Shown: positions 24,143 through 26,212 of the stretch, one piece after another | Position numbering within the stretch: the first letter of the stretch is position 1 | How the letters are laid out: each line of letters begins with the position of its first letter | Made by a program: the position numbers and the translations under genes | The notes under the pieces: model-generated | Database searches by the model: none | The model's input: only the letters and a program-made list of their open reading frames with translations | Told to the model about the DNA's origin: nothing | NCBI GenBank assembly: GCA_044375955.1 | Contig: JBILLS010000029.1 | Span: forward strand, 1 to 26,212 | DNA from: VGCC01 sp044375955 | GTDB taxonomy: Bacteria > Actinomycetota > Actinomycetes > S36-B12 | Reading direction: 5' to 3' | Length of the DNA: 26,212 nt

Positions 24143-24600
24143 CGTGTTCCCCATGCGTAGAACTGCTTGCGCAGTTTGAGATAGACGAATGTCTCGGTGG
24201 TGCGAACTCCTGAAATGCCGCGGATGGACTGGTTCACGACTCTGAGCAGGTGATCGTCGTCCTCGGCGGTCACTTCGGCGAGGATGTCGAAGGAGCCCGC
24301 GCAGATGACGAGGTAGTCGACCTCGGGCAGCGCCTCCATGGCTGAGGCCACCGGATCGATATCACCGTCGACGGTGATTCCGACCATGGCGGCCCGTGGG
24401 AAACCCACCTGCATCGGGTCGGTCACCGCGACGATCTGCAGGATCCCGGCGTCCTGGAGGCGCGCAACACGCTGGCGGACCGCGGCCTCGGAGAGCCCGA
24501 CGGCCTTCCCGATCGAGGCGTACGGCCGACGTCCGTCCTGCTGCAGCTGCTCGATGATGGCCCGGGACACGTCATCGAGGACGGCGGATCGGGAGGCCAT
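24139..24600 (-). CDS. Lrp/AsnC-family transcriptional regulator
   Basis: 153 residues from ATG 24600, preceded by AGGAT. The N-terminal helix-turn-helix spans about 26-50 (YASIGKAVGLSEAAVRQRVARL) in abbreviated view; the C-terminal RAM ligand-sensing beta-sheet spans 68-145. The frame opens further up to 24681 but the extra 27 residues are not Lrp-like. It is the first gene of the minus-strand catabolic group and faces the aldehyde dehydrogenase, so it probably controls both from the gap between them, with an amino acid or amine as ligand (inference). Its TGA overlaps the aminotransferase start by four bases. Confidence 0.9.
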   Translation of the reverse strand: MASRSAVLDDVSRAIIEQLQQDGRRPYASIGKAVGLSEAAVRQRVARLQDAGILQIVAVTDPMQVGFPRAAMVGITVDGDIDPVASAMEALPEVDYLVICAGSFDILAEVTAEDDDHLLRVVNQSIRGISGVRTTETFVYLKLRKQFYAWGTR

Positions 24601-24753
24601 GGGCCCATCCTGCCGAGTGTCAGCGGGGTAAAGCAAATGAATCCGAAGGTTACAAGGGGTTTCATCCACGAAATCGGACATCGTTTCCGGAGTTATGCCG
24701 CGAAATACGCAGCAGGTCTAGGCTGATGGGACCTTCGATCCCAGGGAGTGTCC
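24601..24753. promoter_or_regulatory. Divergent promoter region between the Lrp gene and the aldehyde dehydrogenase
   Basis: The only non-coding stretch of the catabolic region large enough for divergent promoters, and richer in A/T than its surroundings. For the minus strand, TTGTAA and TTTACC, with exactly 17 bases between, are possible -35 and -10 boxes; they would place the start a few bases before ATG 24600. For the + strand, TAGGCT (24719-24724) is a possible -10 with no clear -35. GAAAT/TTTC blocks recur between 24661 and 24706 and could be Lrp-type sites, but no clean palindrome is seen. On the + strand GGGAG (24744-24748) fixes the aldehyde dehydrogenase GTG at 24754. Confidence 0.4.
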
Positions 24754-26196
24754 GTGGCACGCGCTGTACGCAACTTCATCAATGGCACATCATCGGAATC
24801 CTTCGACGGCCGCACGAGCGATCTCGTCAACCCGACCACAGGGGAGGTCTTTGCGACCGCGCCGATCTCGGGTTCACCGGATGTCGATCGGGCATATGCC
24901 GCGGCGGAGACGGCGTTCGAGTCATGGCGGGACTCGACCCCTTCGGAGCGGCAGGCAGCACTCCTCAAGATCGCCGGCGCACTCGAGGCTCACGCCGAGG
25001 AACTCATCGCCCTGGAGTCGGAGAACACGGGTAAGCCCATCGCGGTGACCGCCGCGGAGGAGATCCCGCCGATGTTGGATCAGATCCGCTTTTTCGCGGG
25101 TGCCGCCCGTGTCCTGGAGGGACGTGCGGCGGGGGAGTACATGAGGGGCTTCACCTCGATCATCCGGCGTGAGCCGATCGGAGTCATCGGCCAGGTGACA
25201 CCGTGGAACTATCCGATGATGATGGCGGTCTGGAAGTTCGCGCCGGCAATTGCAGCGGGTAACACCGTGGTGCTCAAGCCCAGCGACACCACGCCTGTCT
25301 CGACGGTGCGCATGGCGGAGATCATCGCTGAGGCGGATGCGCTTCCTCCGGGAGTTCTCAACGTGATCTGTGGCGACCGCGACACGGGCCGGGCACTCGT
25401 CGAACATCCCGTCCCGCAGATGGTTGCCATCACCGGTTCGGTGCGCGCCGGCATGCAGGTCGCGGAGTCGGCGGCTCGCGACGTCAAACGCGTTCATCTG
25501 GAGCTCGGCGGCAAGGCACCCGTGGTCATTTTCGACGATGCGGACATCGCGGCAGCCGCGGAGTGGCTGGCGGTGGCCGGGTACTTCAACGCAGGGCAGG
25601 ACTGCACCGCTGCCACGCGCATGCTTGTCGCCCCGGGCATCCATGACGAATTCGTGGCCGCGCTCGCAGAGCAGGCCGCGGCTACCGCGACGACGTTCCA
25701 GGACGGCCCCACCGGAGACGCGATGGTTCCACCGGTGAACAACGTCCACCAGTTCGAGCGGATTCTCGGGTTCCTCGAGCGGACACCGGCGCACGCGTCG
25801 ATCGCGGCGGGCGGAAAGCGTCAGGGTGATCGGGGCTTCTTCATCGAGCCCACGGTCGTGGCGGGGCTGAAGCAGGACGACGAGATGATCCAGAGCGAGA
25901 TTTTCGGGCCGGTCATCACGGTGCAGAAGTTCTCGGACGAGGCAGAAGCCCTGCGTTGGGCCAATGGAGTGAAGTACGGGCTTGCCTCCTCGGTCTGGAC
26001 GAAGGATTTCGGACGCGCCATGCGCATGGCACGGGGTCTGGACTTCGGCTGTGTCTGGATCAATACCCACATCCCGCTCGTTGCTGAGATGCCGCACGGC
26101 GGTTTCAAGCACTCCGGTTACGGCAAGGACCTCTCGATGTACGGGTTCGAGGACTACACCCGGATCAAGCACGTGATGGCCAACATCGATTCGTGA
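24754..26196 (+). CDS. Gamma-aminobutyraldehyde-type (omega-aminoaldehyde) dehydrogenase
   Basis: NAD(P)-dependent aldehyde dehydrogenase of the PatD/YdcW group. 480 residues from GTG 24754, which has AGGGAG five bases upstream; a GTG at 24748 would add two codons. Catalytic residues: Asn152 in TPWNYPM, Glu250 in LELGGKAP, Cys284 in GQDCTAATR. The NAGQDCTAATR core and the C-terminal MPHGGFKHSGYGKDLSMYGF are typical of aminobutyraldehyde dehydrogenases rather than generic ones. It would oxidise 4-aminobutanal to GABA or 5-aminopentanal to 5-aminovalerate, the product of the neighbouring aminotransferase. The gene diverges from the Lrp operon; whatever follows lies beyond the window. Confidence 0.92.
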   Translation: MARAVRNFINGTSSESFDGRTSDLVNPTTGEVFATAPISGSPDVDRAYAAAETAFESWRDSTPSERQAALLKIAGALEAHAEELIALESENTGKPIAVTAAEEIPPMLDQIRFFAGAARVLEGRAAGEYMRGFTSIIRREPIGVIGQVTPWNYPMMMAVWKFAPAIAAGNTVVLKPSDTTPVSTVRMAEIIAEADALPPGVLNVICGDRDTGRALVEHPVPQMVAITGSVRAGMQVAESAARDVKRVHLELGGKAPVVIFDDADIAAAAEWLAVAGYFNAGQDCTAATRMLVAPGIHDEFVAALAEQAAATATTFQDGPTGDAMVPPVNNVHQFERILGFLERTPAHASIAAGGKRQGDRGFFIEPTVVAGLKQDDEMIQSEIFGPVITVQKFSDEAEALRWANGVKYGLASSVWTKDFGRAMRMARGLDFGCVWINTHIPLVAEMPHGGFKHSGYGKDLSMYGFEDYTRIKHVMANIDS

Positions 26197-26212
26197 TCAG
26201 GATCCTGCCGCA

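Noticed and set aside
24922..26172. 416-residue open frame on the minus strand inside the aldehyde dehydrogenase gene
   Set aside because: It is a GC-rich antisense shadow with no recognisable family, while the + strand has the full catalytic set of an aldehyde dehydrogenase.
17701..26196. Genomic island or prophage carrying the catabolic genes
   Set aside because: No integrase, transposase, att-like repeat or tRNA at the junction, and no evident shift in base composition.

Overview
The window is chromosomal DNA from a high-GC Actinomycetota (phylum-level call). This rests on GC-rich codon use with GTG and TTG starts, the actinobacterial order of the core genes (PII-glnD-ffh-rpsP-khpA-rimM-trmD-rplS-lepB-lepB-rnhB-yraN-comM-dprA, an M23 gene, then rpsB-tsf-pyrH-frr-cdsA-rlmN), and the extended S16 and Ffh tails. 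Genus cannot be read from the sequence. No tRNA, rRNA, CRISPR array, transposase or integrase is visible.

Region 1 (1-12043, + strand) is a tightly packed core block. It begins with the last codons of an unseen gene (possibly amt), then nitrogen signalling (PII and GlnD) and SRP protein Ffh. Next come S16, KhpA, RimM, TrmD and L19 for ribosome and tRNA maturation, followed by two signal peptidases, RNase HII, YraN, ComM and DprA. Most neighbours overlap or sit a few bases apart. Visible breaks carry leader or promoter-like sequence before rpsP and rplS.

Region 2 (12026-12739) holds a small minus-strand M23/LytM-like protein whose catalytic residues look altered, then a strongly structured rpsB leader. 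Region 3 (12740-17704, + strand) is rpsB-tsf-pyrH-frr-cdsA-rlmN: translation, UMP kinase, ribosome recycling, phospholipid synthesis and rRNA/tRNA methylation.

Region 4 (17701-26196) is catabolic. Seven minus-strand genes (Lrp regulator, class III aminotransferase, PPOX-fold protein, FAD amine oxidase-like protein, glutaryl-CoA dehydrogenase, class III CoA-transferase, GntR/FCD regulator) are spaced or overlapped so closely that they could be one operon of about 6.9 kb. A gamma-aminobutyraldehyde-type dehydrogenase diverges from it. Diamine transaminase and aminoaldehyde dehydrogenase together with a glutarate-activating CoA-transferase and glutaryl-CoA dehydrogenase suggest a C5 route: cadaverine to 5-aminovalerate to glutarate to glutaryl-CoA to crotonyl-CoA. 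Family assignments are well supported by sequence; the joined pathway is inference and is the main hypothesis of this report.
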